From: Paraconiothyrium sp. Pb-2020 | Lineage: Eukaryota; Ascomycota; Dothideomycetes; Pleosporales; Didymosphaeriaceae | Direction: 5' to 3' | Assembly (NCBI GenBank): GCA_022419385.1 | Contig: JAJUBI010000003.1 | Coordinates: forward strand, 2,108,001 to 2,172,000 | DNA length: 64,000 nucleotides | Shown here: one piece after another, positions 33,400 to 43,585 of the stretch | Position numbering within the stretch: position 1 is the first letter of the stretch | Layout of the letters: each line of letters begins with the position of its first letter | Program-made: the position numbers and the translations under genes | Notes under the pieces: generated by a model | Told to the model about the DNA's origin: nothing | The model's database searches: none | The model's input: only the letters and a program-made list of their open reading frames with translations

Positions 33400-35232
33400 A
33401 TGGCGCATCTCTACAGGACAACACTGCGTCGCCTGAGCCTTAGTCTTGGAAGCAATTGCACCCGAAAACTATCCGCGCGAGCTTCTACTGTCCCATTGGC
33501 AATCCGCGCCTTCAGCAGTACCTCTTCCGGCCGTACCGACGGCGTTTTCCGCGAGCTCACGGCGCAACGATTACAGACCCCATGGATCGAGGCATTACGA
33601 AAACAACAAGTGGAAGGCAAGAGCAGCGCCGAAGGTTCTGCCACGCCTCGGCCACCAAAGGAACGTGAATTGGAAGCGAAGCGCATGGACGACAGCTACC
33701 ACAAAGTTGTTCTTCCGCTTGCAAGAGACCCATGGCTGCTCGACACATACCTCAACTCCTCCGGACATATACGCCTGGGAACGATATTTATGGACCTTGA
33801 TGCTTTGTCTGGAGTCATCGCTTACAAGCATACTGGCGACGATGTAACCACCGTGACTGCAAGCTGCGATCGCATCGTGATCAACCATCCGTTAACCGAG
33901 ATATGCGATCTGGCACTGTCTGGGAAGGTCACGTACGCGACCGGTAGGAGCAGCATGGAGATCACCATGCAAGTCGCAAAGGCGCCACAAGAGGGCGAAC
34001 GCATCAAGAATGAAGACATCCTCATCCACTGCACCATGGCAAGTCTCCCGGGTACAAAATGGATGCGATTGTTTCCACCAAGCGAAAGAACGACTATCTT
34101 TACCTACTCTGCCTATAACACAAGAAAAGAATCTCTTCTTCGCTTAGCCAGGAAACGAGGCAATGTACCATCCCAAATTGTTTGAGACACACTGACTTTA
34201 TACCTTCGGTTTTGGCAGACCATGGTGGCTCTGGATCCGGCTACAAAGAAGTACAACGCTACCAATTACCAGCTGCAATGGGCATGAAGACTGACATGGC
34301 TTCTAGGCCGGTCAACGTAAATCCACTCGTGGTCTCCACCCTCGAAGAAAAGCGTCTCTATGCGCTCGGCGAACGCAACTCCAAGATCCGCAAGCAGCGC
34401 AAAGAGACCGCCTTGACGAAACATACCCCCAACGACCTCGAATCCGACCTCATACACGCCTTCTGGCAGAAACAGCTCCAATAGTACGCAGTGCCGCGGT
34501 ACAAAGTGGGTGTTCATGCTGGGCAATCGTCGAAGACTCCAGGCCTTATACCTCTAAGTCTGAAATTTTCAGACATCAATAGCTGGCTAGGACACCTACT
34601 TCACCCAATTCCCTGATTTGAGAGCATTACACTGACTTTTTACCCTCACCTTTAGTCACGACCCCTACGATGAGCTTCGCAAGCCCGACAACGCGCACTT
34701 CATGGACACGACGATCCTCCGCAACGCCACCATAATGCAACCCCAGAACAGGAATAGGCATCAGTTCATGATCTTTGGTGGCTTCCTGCTGAAGCAAACA
34801 TTCGAGTTGGCATTCACCACCGCCGCTGCATTCGCACACGCTCGCCCGACGTTCGTATCGCTCGATCCGTCCACGTTTCAGAATCCGGTGCCTGTCGGCT
34901 CCATACTGTACATGACAGCAACGGTCGTATACACAGATCCTCCACTTATCGGAGCCCCCGGTGAGCAGTTCGACCCAGAAAGCGAATACACAAGGGTGCA
35001 GGTGCGCGTGGACAGTAAGGTGCGGGACGTTGAGCACGGCCGATCCAAACCTACGGGGACATTCAATTATACCTTTACTGTGAAGAAGAACGTCAGGGTC
35101 GTGCCAAGAACATACCAGGAGTTCATGCTGTATCTTGACGCGAGGAGAAGAGCAGAAGAAGTGAAGGAGACGCTGCAGGAGGAGGGTGTAGGTCTGAGCC
35201 CCACGTCGGCGGAGCAGAGTGTTACCGAGTAG
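33400..35232 (+). CDS. Mitochondrial acyl-CoA thioesterase, ACOT9-like double hot-dog
   Basis: Hydrolyses acyl-CoA to free acid and CoA. Exons: 33400-34038, 34219-34250, 34307-34483, 34656-35232; 474 aa. The first 40 residues are Arg/Ser-rich without acids, a mitochondrial presequence. Hot-dog domain 1 includes IRLGTIFMDLDALSGVIAYKH and domain 2 NAHFMDTTILRNATIMQPQNRN with FGGFLLKQTFELAFTTAAAFA. The linker has ALDPATKKPVNVNPLVVSTLEEKRLYALGERN. The first intron (34039-34218) begins GCAAGT, a GC-AG intron; using it restores the conserved C-x2-TMVALDP block exactly, whereas reading through gives a stop. The 180-bp and 172-bp introns are long for this window. It is divergent from an orphan gene. 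Confidence 0.9.
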
Positions 35233-35775
35233 CGATCTTGTACATGTTGTATATCACACCAAAGTTCCGAGGACAAGGCAAGCTAATGTTGCACTAGATT
35301 CTTGTCACGCATGGTGGGCCGAATTATCCCAAGCTTTATCGAGACCAAGTAGATTTAGGAAGCATTGCATACTGTGTTTATCTAAGATCATCTACCGCGC
35401 AACTATAATGCGATCCATGATATATTGAAGCAATCCAAATCCCCGTAAACGCCCCCCAGAAACCCAAAAGTCGCTAGTACCCGCGAGCTGAATGCAAGCG
35501 TCCAGAATGTTCGCCGCTAAAGTCGCGAGAAGAAAGATGGTATCCAACAGCCAATGCAAAGGCCATGGTTGCAAGCGCGCGCAACATTCTCGCGTATTCT
35601 CACGTATTTCCGTTGCTCTCGTGCGGTGCCTTCTCATTTACCCTTGCCTTGCCCCTGCGTTATGTGAAAGGCGGTGAAATTAGCGGTGTGTCCCCGTACG
35701 AACCTACACGCTTTCTTGAGTCCCTCCGACTAGCCAGCGTCGACCACGCATCTATAATCGCTCCATTCCTTCAAA
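35233..35775. other. Intergenic, no gene seen
   Basis: 540 bp of convergent 3' flanks of the thioesterase and the small Cys gene. Confidence 0.5.
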
Positions 35776-36055
35776 TTAAAATTCCTGCAGCTGGTACTCG
35801 ATCGAGATGTCCTCTGAGCATTCTGGGCAGTAGTAGTTGGAGAAGCCACCGCATTCGACGGTCATATTCTTGCACATGTCTATGCTCCACGCGTCATAGG
35901 AGTAGCCTGAGAGGAGGCGGTTGTGGCATACCTCAATGCTGTTGGCCCTGCAAGAGTGTTGGTTCCGGTGGGATTGTAAAGGCTGGGTGAGTTTTGAATT
36001 ACCAGATATAGTAGTCGTGGTTGCAGTAGTACCACGAGTAGGTGTAGGAGCACAT
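35776..36055 (-). CDS. Small Cys/Tyr-rich protein, MC-x8-C type
   Basis: Exon 1 is 36055-36003 and exon 2 is 35947-35776, with a 55-bp intron (35948-36002; GTAATT...TGCAG); 74 aa. Opening MCSYTYSWYYCNHDYYIW, then EVCHNRL, DMCKNMTVECGG and the end FSNYYCPECSEDISIEYQ. Eight cysteines and two histidines, with a C-terminal CPEC knuckle, suggest zinc binding. There is no signal peptide. Cys-2 and Cys-11 match the spacing of the gene at 21157-21387, so both may belong to one dispersed family. Neither exon is long enough to be found as a stand-alone ORF. Function unknown. Confidence 0.6.
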
Positions 36056-37560
36056 GTTGGTGTGTTGATAATGAGGATGCGGCGCGGAAAGTTAGAATCA
36101 ATGTGTTGCTGAAATCAATGTCAACTACAGGCCTTTCTTACTGTATATACCTCGCAATCGCTGCGCTGCATGGTTCATGACTATTGTGCTAAAGTACCAG
36201 ATGCGGGATGTGGACGTTGCGAACAAGGCTGAGCAAGGACTGCGAACAGGAAAGTACTCACTCTTCGAGCTCGCGATATGCAGAATGCTCTTGAAAGCTA
36301 CGCACGCAAGAAACACCGACGAAAGATAATCAGTGTTGCGATTCGTCCGTAAAGACCCGAGAGACTGTCGGTATGTACGCCCTTATCTTCCACCCAATCG
36401 TTGGGTATCCAAATAGCGAAATCGCTCGGCAAGCCAAGAAAAGAATTGGACGATGACAAGAGGTCTTTGTCCGTACCCACGCGGGCACAAAGGCAGCTTT
36501 ATACTTGCGCCTTCGTGTCTGACTCCTGGTGAGCTCGGACCGTTAAGTCCACGCCGAGCGCAGGGTGCTCCCCGGAATAGCTGCACTCTGATAAGTTTGA
36601 TAGATGTGAATCGACCAGCCGAGATACTAGGACCCACATCCATGGACTACCAGGACTACATGCAACACGTGAGCTGTAGTTCTCGGCGGTGGACATGACC
36701 TCGCGCCCCTGGTGCCAATGGGCGTCGCATCTTGAGTGCCCCGATAGCAACTTGTGTACTCCCTTCGACGATAGACTGGAATGGTCCTATTGTGGCGAAC
36801 AAAGTCTCGTTCCGAGATGCTCTCGTGGCTCCCAAGAGCATTGGTAAACCCCGGGTCATCTGCATGTCTCCGAAGACCGGCAAAAAGTGGGCTGGACCCT
36901 GCATTGACCCTGCATGTCGTTTGGTTCGATTGGGAAACCAACCAGCAGCGAGGAAAGACCCAGCTGCGCGGCTCGAAGCCGAATGTAGAAGGCCTAGGCA
37001 CCTCCGCTGTGTCGCCCATAGATAGGAAATGCCTTGCTTTGTTGGACCTCAATGAGGCACACACGCTGTTGAAATCTATGGGTTGCTTTTGAGCGCGGCT
37101 TGTGTCTAGGATACATGTGTGCTCCGCAAGACTGTCGCAAATCCGGCCCCGAGGCCTCAAGCCGAAGCTCCCGTCGAGGGCGACAATCGATTGATCCTTT
37201 CCAAAGACATCCGCCAATAAGGCTATCGATTAGAAGCCGCTATCAGTGCCTTGCTGCAGTTTCCCCTGCAGAAGCTGACACTCACCCTCACCGCCTTGCG
37301 CCCAGGCTGTCAAGTGAGCTTGGCCGATTGGACACCGGGTTGTTATCCGCCAAGGAAGAGGGTTGCTGAATAGCAATGGGTGGACGCGACGCCGCGAGTG
37401 TGAAGCGGCAACGTTGCTTAGGTAAGAAATGCCGCCATGCCGATCGTTCCCGAACAGCCTCATCCCTTCCCGATCGGGATGATTCGCATCGAAGGTCGTG
37501 TATCCCCCAGTGGGTGGAGGACGAGCGAGGCAAGTGAGGTGAGAATCCTGCTGTCGCTGT
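36056..37560. other. Intergenic, no firm gene
   Basis: 1.5 kb. Several minus-strand open stretches (36125-36316, 36298-36480, 36627-37217) lack domains and do not join through convincing splice sites. Confidence 0.35.
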
Positions 37561-38260
37561 TCACTCCAGCACAAGTTCCAGTCCATACATCAAGGCTTGC
37601 CCGACGAGATGAAAGCTATCACGGATAGGGTCCGAAAGGATTGGGTTGGTGAGACGTAGGTTAAACGAGTCGAGCCATAAGCGTGCTAATGGGCTAGTTA
37701 GAATTGGGTAGTTAAAGTTGACCGCTAGGAGATGCTTTTTGGGTAATCCTAGTGTATTATCTAGGTTGTTGAATGCGTGGATATTGTTGTCAGACGCCCT
37801 GCTACGGGAGGTGCCGATATATCGGCCACACGCGTTATTCACCTGTCCAACCAGGTGGTGAAGTTGATCCCCCACTTGTAGAGTCCCTCGAGCTAAGCAA
37901 ACTTTCGCGTAGTCCCTGTGGATAAAAGGCTCGTTGAGGCTTGAAGACTAAAAGTAGGAGGCGATATGGAAATAGTGCGTCGGTGATGCAAAGGACGGGG
38001 CAGTTCTGGAACTTCTGTTGTATGTTCGGGTCGATAGCACTGCATGGAACGTGGTTTAACTGTGCGATAGCTCGAGATGTGGAGGAGCTGTTCACGCCTC
38101 GTAGGTGATACACGGCAGACCAAGATAGTCGGAACGCGCCGACAGCGGTTACTGACAGTGGAGGGATTCGCTCTTCCCTCTCATCGTTCCAGTTCATCAG
38201 CACAACCACCTGATGTACTAGGCACACATTCGGCCGTGTGCCAGACCAATTACGCTTCTA
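37561..38260 (-). pseudogene. Decayed copy of a dispersed repeat-family gene
   Basis: AT-richer than its neighbours. Two overlapping frames carry protein-like pieces: an upstream one (38227-37835) with NIQQKFQNCPVLCITDALFP and a downstream one (37875-37561) with NIHAFNNLDNTLGL, VNFNYPILTSPLARLWLDSF and LRLTNPILSDPIRDSF. The downstream block aligns without gaps over about 55 residues to a segment at 52700-52900 (minus). No single frame spans it, so I read it as a relic. The family was not identified. Confidence 0.45.
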
Positions 38261-38553
38261 AACGTCACCACAGCAATTGAAGGGAATCTAAGTACGTTAA
38301 ACCCAGCATTCTTCGCTTGGAATACCAACCAATAAGTTACTTATCTCTTCATGAAACAGTCTGCAACTTCGTTTCCCACATAAGCTTTGGGGGCTCCAAT
38401 ACATGGAGAATCATCTATGTGGACGAACCATCAAACAAGATGATTATAAGAAAAACCAGTCCTGAACGACCCTACATATATAACGCCATGCTCTGTAAAG
38501 CCTCCTAGAACGAAACGCCATTCAAACCCGCAGTCAAGATAAAGAAGAAGGGT

Positions 38554-39732
38554 CTAGTTTTCGCTCAGCCAGTCAAGAAATTCGGGCGTGAAGTAGCTCA
38601 CGACGATGGAAGCACCCGCTCGTAAGATACCTTGAGTTGCCTCTTCGGCCATCGCTCTCAAATCAAACACACCGGCCTTGGCTGCTGCGTGGATCATAGC
38701 GTACTCGCCCGACACCTGATAGGCAGCGATAGGCATGTCCTTGCCAAGGTCTTTGGCATCGCTGATGATATCTAAATATTGGCTAGCGGGCTTCACCATG
38801 ATGATATCGGCACCCTCATTGATGTCACGGACAATGGCTCGTCGGGCGAGACCACGGCCGCCAGGAGGAAGCTGGTAGCATCTGCGGTCGCCGAATGACG
38901 GACATGAGCCTGCCGCATCGCGGAATGGTCCGTATAGAACACCAGAGAACTTGGCCGAGTAAGACATCAGCACGACTTGGTGGGCAATGCCCGCCTCGAT
39001 CAACTTGAGCTTGATAGCTCGGATGCGGCCATCGTTCATATCGGAAGGAGCGACGCAGTGAGCACCTGCCTCGGCGTATGCCATGGCGACATCGCTAATT
39101 CTGTCTACCGACAAGGCGTTGTTAAGGCTGCCGTCGTCCCGCAAAATACCGCAATGACCGTGTGAGGTGTACTCGCAAAGGCAGACATCTGCGACAATAA
39201 ATAGGTCGGGGAATGTGCGGCGGAGTAACCGGATGGCCTTTATGACTGGACCCTTGGGGTCATCGGCGCTGGTCCCCAACGCATCCTTCGCTCCCGGTGC
39301 AAGAGGCACACCAAACAGTATGACCGACTTAAGACCCTTCTCTACGAGTGGCCTCAGATATGGCACGAGCTTGTTCAGGCCACGACGATGCTGGTTCGGC
39401 AAGGCAGGAATCACCGTCTCTTCGTCAGGCTGATCGGATATGAAGAGAGGGTAGATGAGCATGGACTGTGGTAAACGTTAGCTCCAGCAAGCGCGGATCT
39501 GAGCTCATTCCGAAGTTCTGACCTTTGTCAATTGCCGTTCTGCCTGCCACGCGCGGGCAAGAGGGTGGCTGTATCCTCCATGAAGCTGACTCTTGATGTC
39601 CCCAGTGATGCTAACGCTTGTCGCTGCGGTGCTGGCGTAGGACCGGGCCCGGGAGATCTGTGATTGCTTGTCGTCACCGCGCTCCGCATCTTTGCGGTAC
39701 GCAATATCCGAGACCAGGGATGAGAAAGACAT
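38554..39732 (-). CDS. HEM2: Delta-aminolevulinic acid dehydratase (porphobilinogen synthase)
   Basis: Second step of haem synthesis: condenses two ALA molecules to porphobilinogen in the cytosol. Exon 1 is 39732-39523 and exon 2 is 39465-38554; intron 39466-39522 (57 bp); 373 aa. The zinc site is VADVCLCEYTSHGHCG, with three cysteines. The two active-site lysines lie in VLMSYSAKFSGVLYGPFRDA and IIMVKPASQYLDI, the latter being the Schiff-base Lys. The first exon supplies GYSHPLARAWQAERQLTK, the expected N-terminal arm that contacts the neighbouring subunit, joined to SMLIYPLFISD. The 40-residue Ser/Arg-rich N-terminus makes it a little longer than the usual 330-340 aa. Confidence 0.96.
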
Positions 39733-40619
39733 TGCGCGTAGGAGCCGAGGCAGATCGTAGATTGTTCGAGTCGAAGAACTGAAGCAGAGGCAAAGTCAAT
39801 GGGCGGGACGTCGGGTTGTAGAGGTGTCGCAATAAATGTGAAGGAACGAGGTGGCGGATTTAGAGCCGTTGCAAGGGTGCCGCGAGCCGAGACGGGTCTT
39901 TGACGTTTCACTCCGAAAAGCTTGTGAGGCACCTCAAGTCAAGACTACTGGCGAGGGATAAGAGAAGAGGAATTGAAGATCGATTCGTAGGAGCCTCGTA
40001 CGTGAGCAGCGTCTTACAAGGCGCGTGAGTTGCGCAAACGCAGAAAGCCTATTCTCCGCCGCCGTATAAGCAGCCGCTGATTGGCTGCGCTGGTCGTGAC
40101 ATAGTGCGGCTGAATAATACCCCAAGGCTTCATACGGCAGTTGACCACGCACGCGAGCTATCAACATGTCAACGACAAGAAAGACCGGATCGGAGTGTTG
40201 TTGTGCGTGTCGGATAGAACCTCTTCGTGCTTCTCCAATGGTGACCTAGGCGGCTCTTATCCGATGTCAACACCACGCCTAGACTACGCCATTCATCGCC
40301 GGACTCTGCCCCGTACCATGTACCCCTCCACGGCGGCGCATCATCTCCACGGCATGCCCGTGGGCCTTTTGCGGGATCCCGCATAGACGGCACTGGTAAT
40401 GTGGTTACACTAACCCACAGTAGCTCGAGGAGCCTTTTTCCAGCTTCGACTTCTCGTCTCTGCCTCCAGGAACGCTCTCCTAGCGTAACTACTTCCATGG
40501 TACACAGCGGAAGCGTGTAGTTCCATGTAGGAAAATTTTTCCCAACACTTACGGGCAAGGTTTTGACGAGGTTGTACATAGTAGAGCTCATAACACTACC
40601 GTTTCGAAGACAATGAAAC
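39733..40619. other. Intergenic, HEM2 promoter region
   Basis: 890 bp between the divergent HEM2 start and the hexapeptide-repeat ORF. No gene recognised. Confidence 0.5.
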
Positions 40620-40835
40620 ATGGCTTTGGACACCGCAAACCCTGGATCGTTGTCTCGCCGTGGCTCGTTGCGCCGCCATGGATCGCTACGGCGCCACGGA
40701 TCGCTGCGTCGCCATGATTCGCTGCGAGCTAACTCAAGAGAGATCTCGAAAGACTTCTATACGTCGGTCATGGTCAAGTGTGAGACTGATGCGGACTTCA
40801 TAGCAAGTGTGCAGTCAATCCGCACGTTTGCTGCT
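40620..40835 (+). CDS. Hypothetical ORF with SLRRHG hexapeptide repeats
   Basis: ATG at 40620 in aacATGGCT context. Residues 10-38 consist of about four and a half units of Ser-Leu-Arg-Arg-His-Gly (18-nt units from 40647). The rest, ISKDFYTSVMVKCETDADFIASVQSIRTFAA, looks like ordinary protein. At 40836 there is a perfect donor GTAAGT, so I end the exon there; without splicing the frame continues to 40901. A downstream exon could not be fixed. The RRxxS spacing would suit basophilic kinases (inference). Confidence 0.4.
40647..40736 (+). repeat. 18-nt in-frame tandem repeat
   Basis: Units start at 40647, 40665, 40683 and 40701, with a partial unit at 40719. They encode SL(S/R)RRG/H-type hexapeptides. 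Third codon positions differ between units while the peptide is kept. Confidence 0.75.
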
Positions 40836-41210
40836 GTAAGTTTAATGTTCATGTTGTCTTCTGATCAAGCACCCTCGTTCACTGCGATATCAACTGCCTG
40901 ACCGACCTCTGTAATCCCTTCTCATTTCGCTTACACACGCACTGGAAATGACGCAACATCCGTCAAGTCGGATCTGGGTTTCCTTTACCTCTGCCTCTCA
41001 TCCTTGTGTACGCACTGTAAGAAGAACACACGATCATTGTTTGCCCTCACGGGAGACCACCCCGCTATTCAGTTCTTCTCTTTGCTCCATTTTTTGGCCA
41101 TTCTACGCTACCAACGCGCTATTCCGGCTTCCGCAGGCACTCGAGAGCTGTTATCTCTACGAGCTTTGCTGCGCAGTCCACAAACCGTTCATTCACCCTT
41201 TTGTCGTTTG
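40836..41210. other. Between the repeat ORF and the CRIB-like gene
   Basis: Probably an intron or 3' part of the repeat ORF plus the 5' UTR of the next gene. Pyrimidine-rich around 41050-41100. Confidence 0.35.
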
Positions 41211-41861
41211 ATGTTAAGCTCAGCTCCTTTATCAACCACCACCATGCCCCCAGTCCAACACCAGAAGTCACATTACCTTCTCCCACTCAACAGCATGATC
41301 TTCAAATCAAAGTCGTCCACCAACTTACCCTCGACCAACCAGCGCAACATCTGCACCAAGTCGACGACCACGCTCGCACACTTCCCGGTAGAAGAGCCAG
41401 ATGAAGAGCTCACCGCTCTCCCACCTGCACCCGCGCTGGCCATACCCGTTCGCCGCAAGCTGACGGCGCAAGAACTAATACCCTCTGCAGTAAGGGTGCA
41501 AGATGCAGCCGCGCCTCCAGAAGACATTCGGCATCCGGCACTTAGGCGCACTAGGAGCATGATCGACCTGGAGGGTAGCGATGGGGAGGCTAATGATGAG
41601 AAGAGGAAGGAATCTGTATGGCGACGTCTCTTCGAGGTGCTCAAGAAGCCCTTCCGCAAGGAGAGGGAACCGGTAGAGAAGCCGAGGGAGCTGGTCATAG
41701 GCGGACCAACCAACTTCAAACACATCCAGACTGGCACCACTTGCCTGCCTGGCCAAATTGCACCTCAGATCGACGACGATGAGGGAGACGTCTCGGGCGA
41801 GTGGGAGACCATGCGGCCTTCACAGTCTACCGTCCGTGCTCCAGAGTCGTTCCTCCATTAG
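41211..41861 (+). CDS. Small protein with CRIB-like motif
   Basis: 216 aa from ATG 41211; alternative starts are ATG 41247 (accaccATGCCC, a better context) and the later MIFKSKSS. The N-terminal 140 residues are Ser/Pro-rich and disordered. A basic helix WRRLFEVLKKPFRKERE precedes LVIGGPTNFKHIQTG, which follows the CRIB pattern I-x-x-P-x-x-F-x-H found in Cdc42/Rac-binding proteins, though the second His of the consensus is replaced. The tail is acidic (IDDDEGDVSGEWE). Inference: a small Rho-GTPase-interacting protein, bound to membranes through the basic stretch. The frame is open upstream of 41211 but the sequence there is not protein-like. Confidence 0.65.
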   Translation: MLSSAPLSTTTMPPVQHQKSHYLLPLNSMIFKSKSSTNLPSTNQRNICTKSTTTLAHFPVEEPDEELTALPPAPALAIPVRRKLTAQELIPSAVRVQDAAAPPEDIRHPALRRTRSMIDLEGSDGEANDEKRKESVWRRLFEVLKKPFRKEREPVEKPRELVIGGPTNFKHIQTGTTCLPGQIAPQIDDDEGDVSGEWETMRPSQSTVRAPESFLH

Positions 41862-42183
41862 CTTATCATCATCTTCTCGTGCGTAGCATCTTTGTCCTGG
41901 CATGCTTCGGGTGGCTGACAAGTCTTCAGCGTCCTACATTTCCAATACTGAATTTGGATCCCTTGTCCCACTGTAGGACGGGTACAACACCGCCGAAGAT
42001 CCGACTGTTTGGTTTCTGCGGCCATACGATAATAGGGCGTTAACATGGCGTTTTTACTAATGCTACATTCCTCTGCGATCTACGATTCTCACCCGACTGT
42101 TAACTGTTATAATCTTGACTTCACGTTCATGTCCGGCGTCCCGTAATACCTCAAGACCACCATGTATCCAGCAATACAACAAA
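41862..42183. other. Convergent intergenic region
   Basis: 320 bp between the stops of the CRIB-like gene (+) and the rhodopsin-domain gene (-). Nothing else seen. Confidence 0.5.
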
Positions 42184-43585
42184 CTATCTATCAGGCATTC
42201 TTGCCCCCCGCTCAACAGTGAAGTTATGCTCCATATAGACAAGCCCCATATCCTCCGTGCTGTCCACCACACGGTGCCTCTCGTACTTCTCAAACCACCT
42301 CGCGAATCCTCTACTCAATCTACTCGCTCGCATCTCTCCATCTCTGCTACGAACCTCCCCTGGCCGCCCCGGCGCCACCATCAATTCACCAATATCGTCC
42401 TCTTTATCAACAACTGAGGTCTTACTCGCCTGACTTTTGCTCTGCGATTGCGACGCTCCGCTTTCAAGGTCGACAACACCGAGCGGGATGGATGCCCGGG
42501 ATCTCGAGGGCGAAGACCAGGAAGGAAAGGACGGTGCGGGCGGCGTGATACGCGAGGCAAATTTGCCGAGGGAGGAAGTGATCTTCGGAAGAATGATGAG
42601 GGCAATGATTTTGAGGGAGGGAGCGCATGCGACGAGAATCGCAATGTGGTTCTCAATCACGGAGAAGAGCATTATAGTCGCGAAGCGGACTGCATGGCTG
42701 TTAGCCAGACATCTACAAGGCATGTCGGAAGAAAAATTGCGCGTATGAGGTTGTGGAGGACTTACAAGTAAAATCAGGCTTAACGGCAGCTATGTGGATA
42801 GCCCATACGCGTGCGGCGCTTGCTGCTAAGACACTGCCATACCTGTCAGTATTCTTGTCTCCCTATGTAAATGCTTGCATCAAGATATAATGTTGTTGTA
42901 CACTTACAGTCCACCGAGTCCAAACAAACAGTTCAATCCCATCTTCTGCGTCCTGCTTAACATTAGACCCCTTGTAAACACCACCGGCATCGCATATAGC
43001 ACCACATCAGTCGCCAGCATCATGCTGGAGTTGTAGTAGTAGAAGGCATTCATATTGAAGCAGTAGCCTAGTATCTCAGGATAGAAGGCTTTGTTGAACG
43101 GACGGCAGCGGAAGAGGTCGACGAGTACGCTAGAAAGGCCAAAGCTGAATGCGACAATGTGCATAATGTAGATGGAGATTCGGTGTGCGGGGTCACGTGT
43201 GATTTCGGAATAGAAAAGTAGGAGGGCGTGTTTGATGGCCCAGTTGCAGAGGAAGTAGAAGACGTTCGAGCTAAGGAGAAGCTTTCTCAATTTGGGCATG
43301 TCGGCTAGGTCGACGTTGGTCTGGTGCTCTCCCAGACCGAGTCCAGTGCTGACTATCTGAAAGATGGAGAATACAGTCGCTGACACCTATTGCTGCCTAA
43401 GCTCTCATCGTGGAAAAGAGATTAACACATACGGCAGCTAACATTATGAAGGCATCATGCCAACCAAACTTTCCCACAACAAAAATTTTCCGTCCTGCTC
43501 TGGAGGCTACAGCGCAGAGTGTGAGGGCTATGAGGGTGGGATTAAGCAAACGGATGATCAGACGTTGGTCGGCCATCGCTGCCAT
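42184..43585 (-). CDS. Fungal rhodopsin-domain (7-TM) integral membrane protein
   Basis: Exons: 43585-43433, 43386-42908, 42842-42766, 42689-42184; introns 46, 65 and 76 bp; 404 aa. The seven hydrophobic helices can be followed: LIALTLCAVASRAG, HDAFIMLAAVSATVFSIF, KLLLSSNVFYFLCNWAIKHALLLFY, ISIYIMHIVAFSFGLSSVLVDLF, YYNSSMMLATDVVLYAMPVVF, MGLNCLFGLGGLYGSVLAAS and RFATIMLFSVIENHIAILVACAPSL. The loop FRCRPFNKAF is characteristic of this fungal-specific family. The cytosolic tail of about 130 residues is Ser/Arg-rich. These proteins are not retinal opsins in general; some act as receptors. Start: ATG 43585, with a second ATG at 43576. Confidence 0.88.

Noticed and set aside
36920..36950. TTTGGTTCGATTGGG resembling a tRNA T-arm
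   Set aside because: The flanking stem does not pair and no A-box or acceptor stem is found at the right distance.
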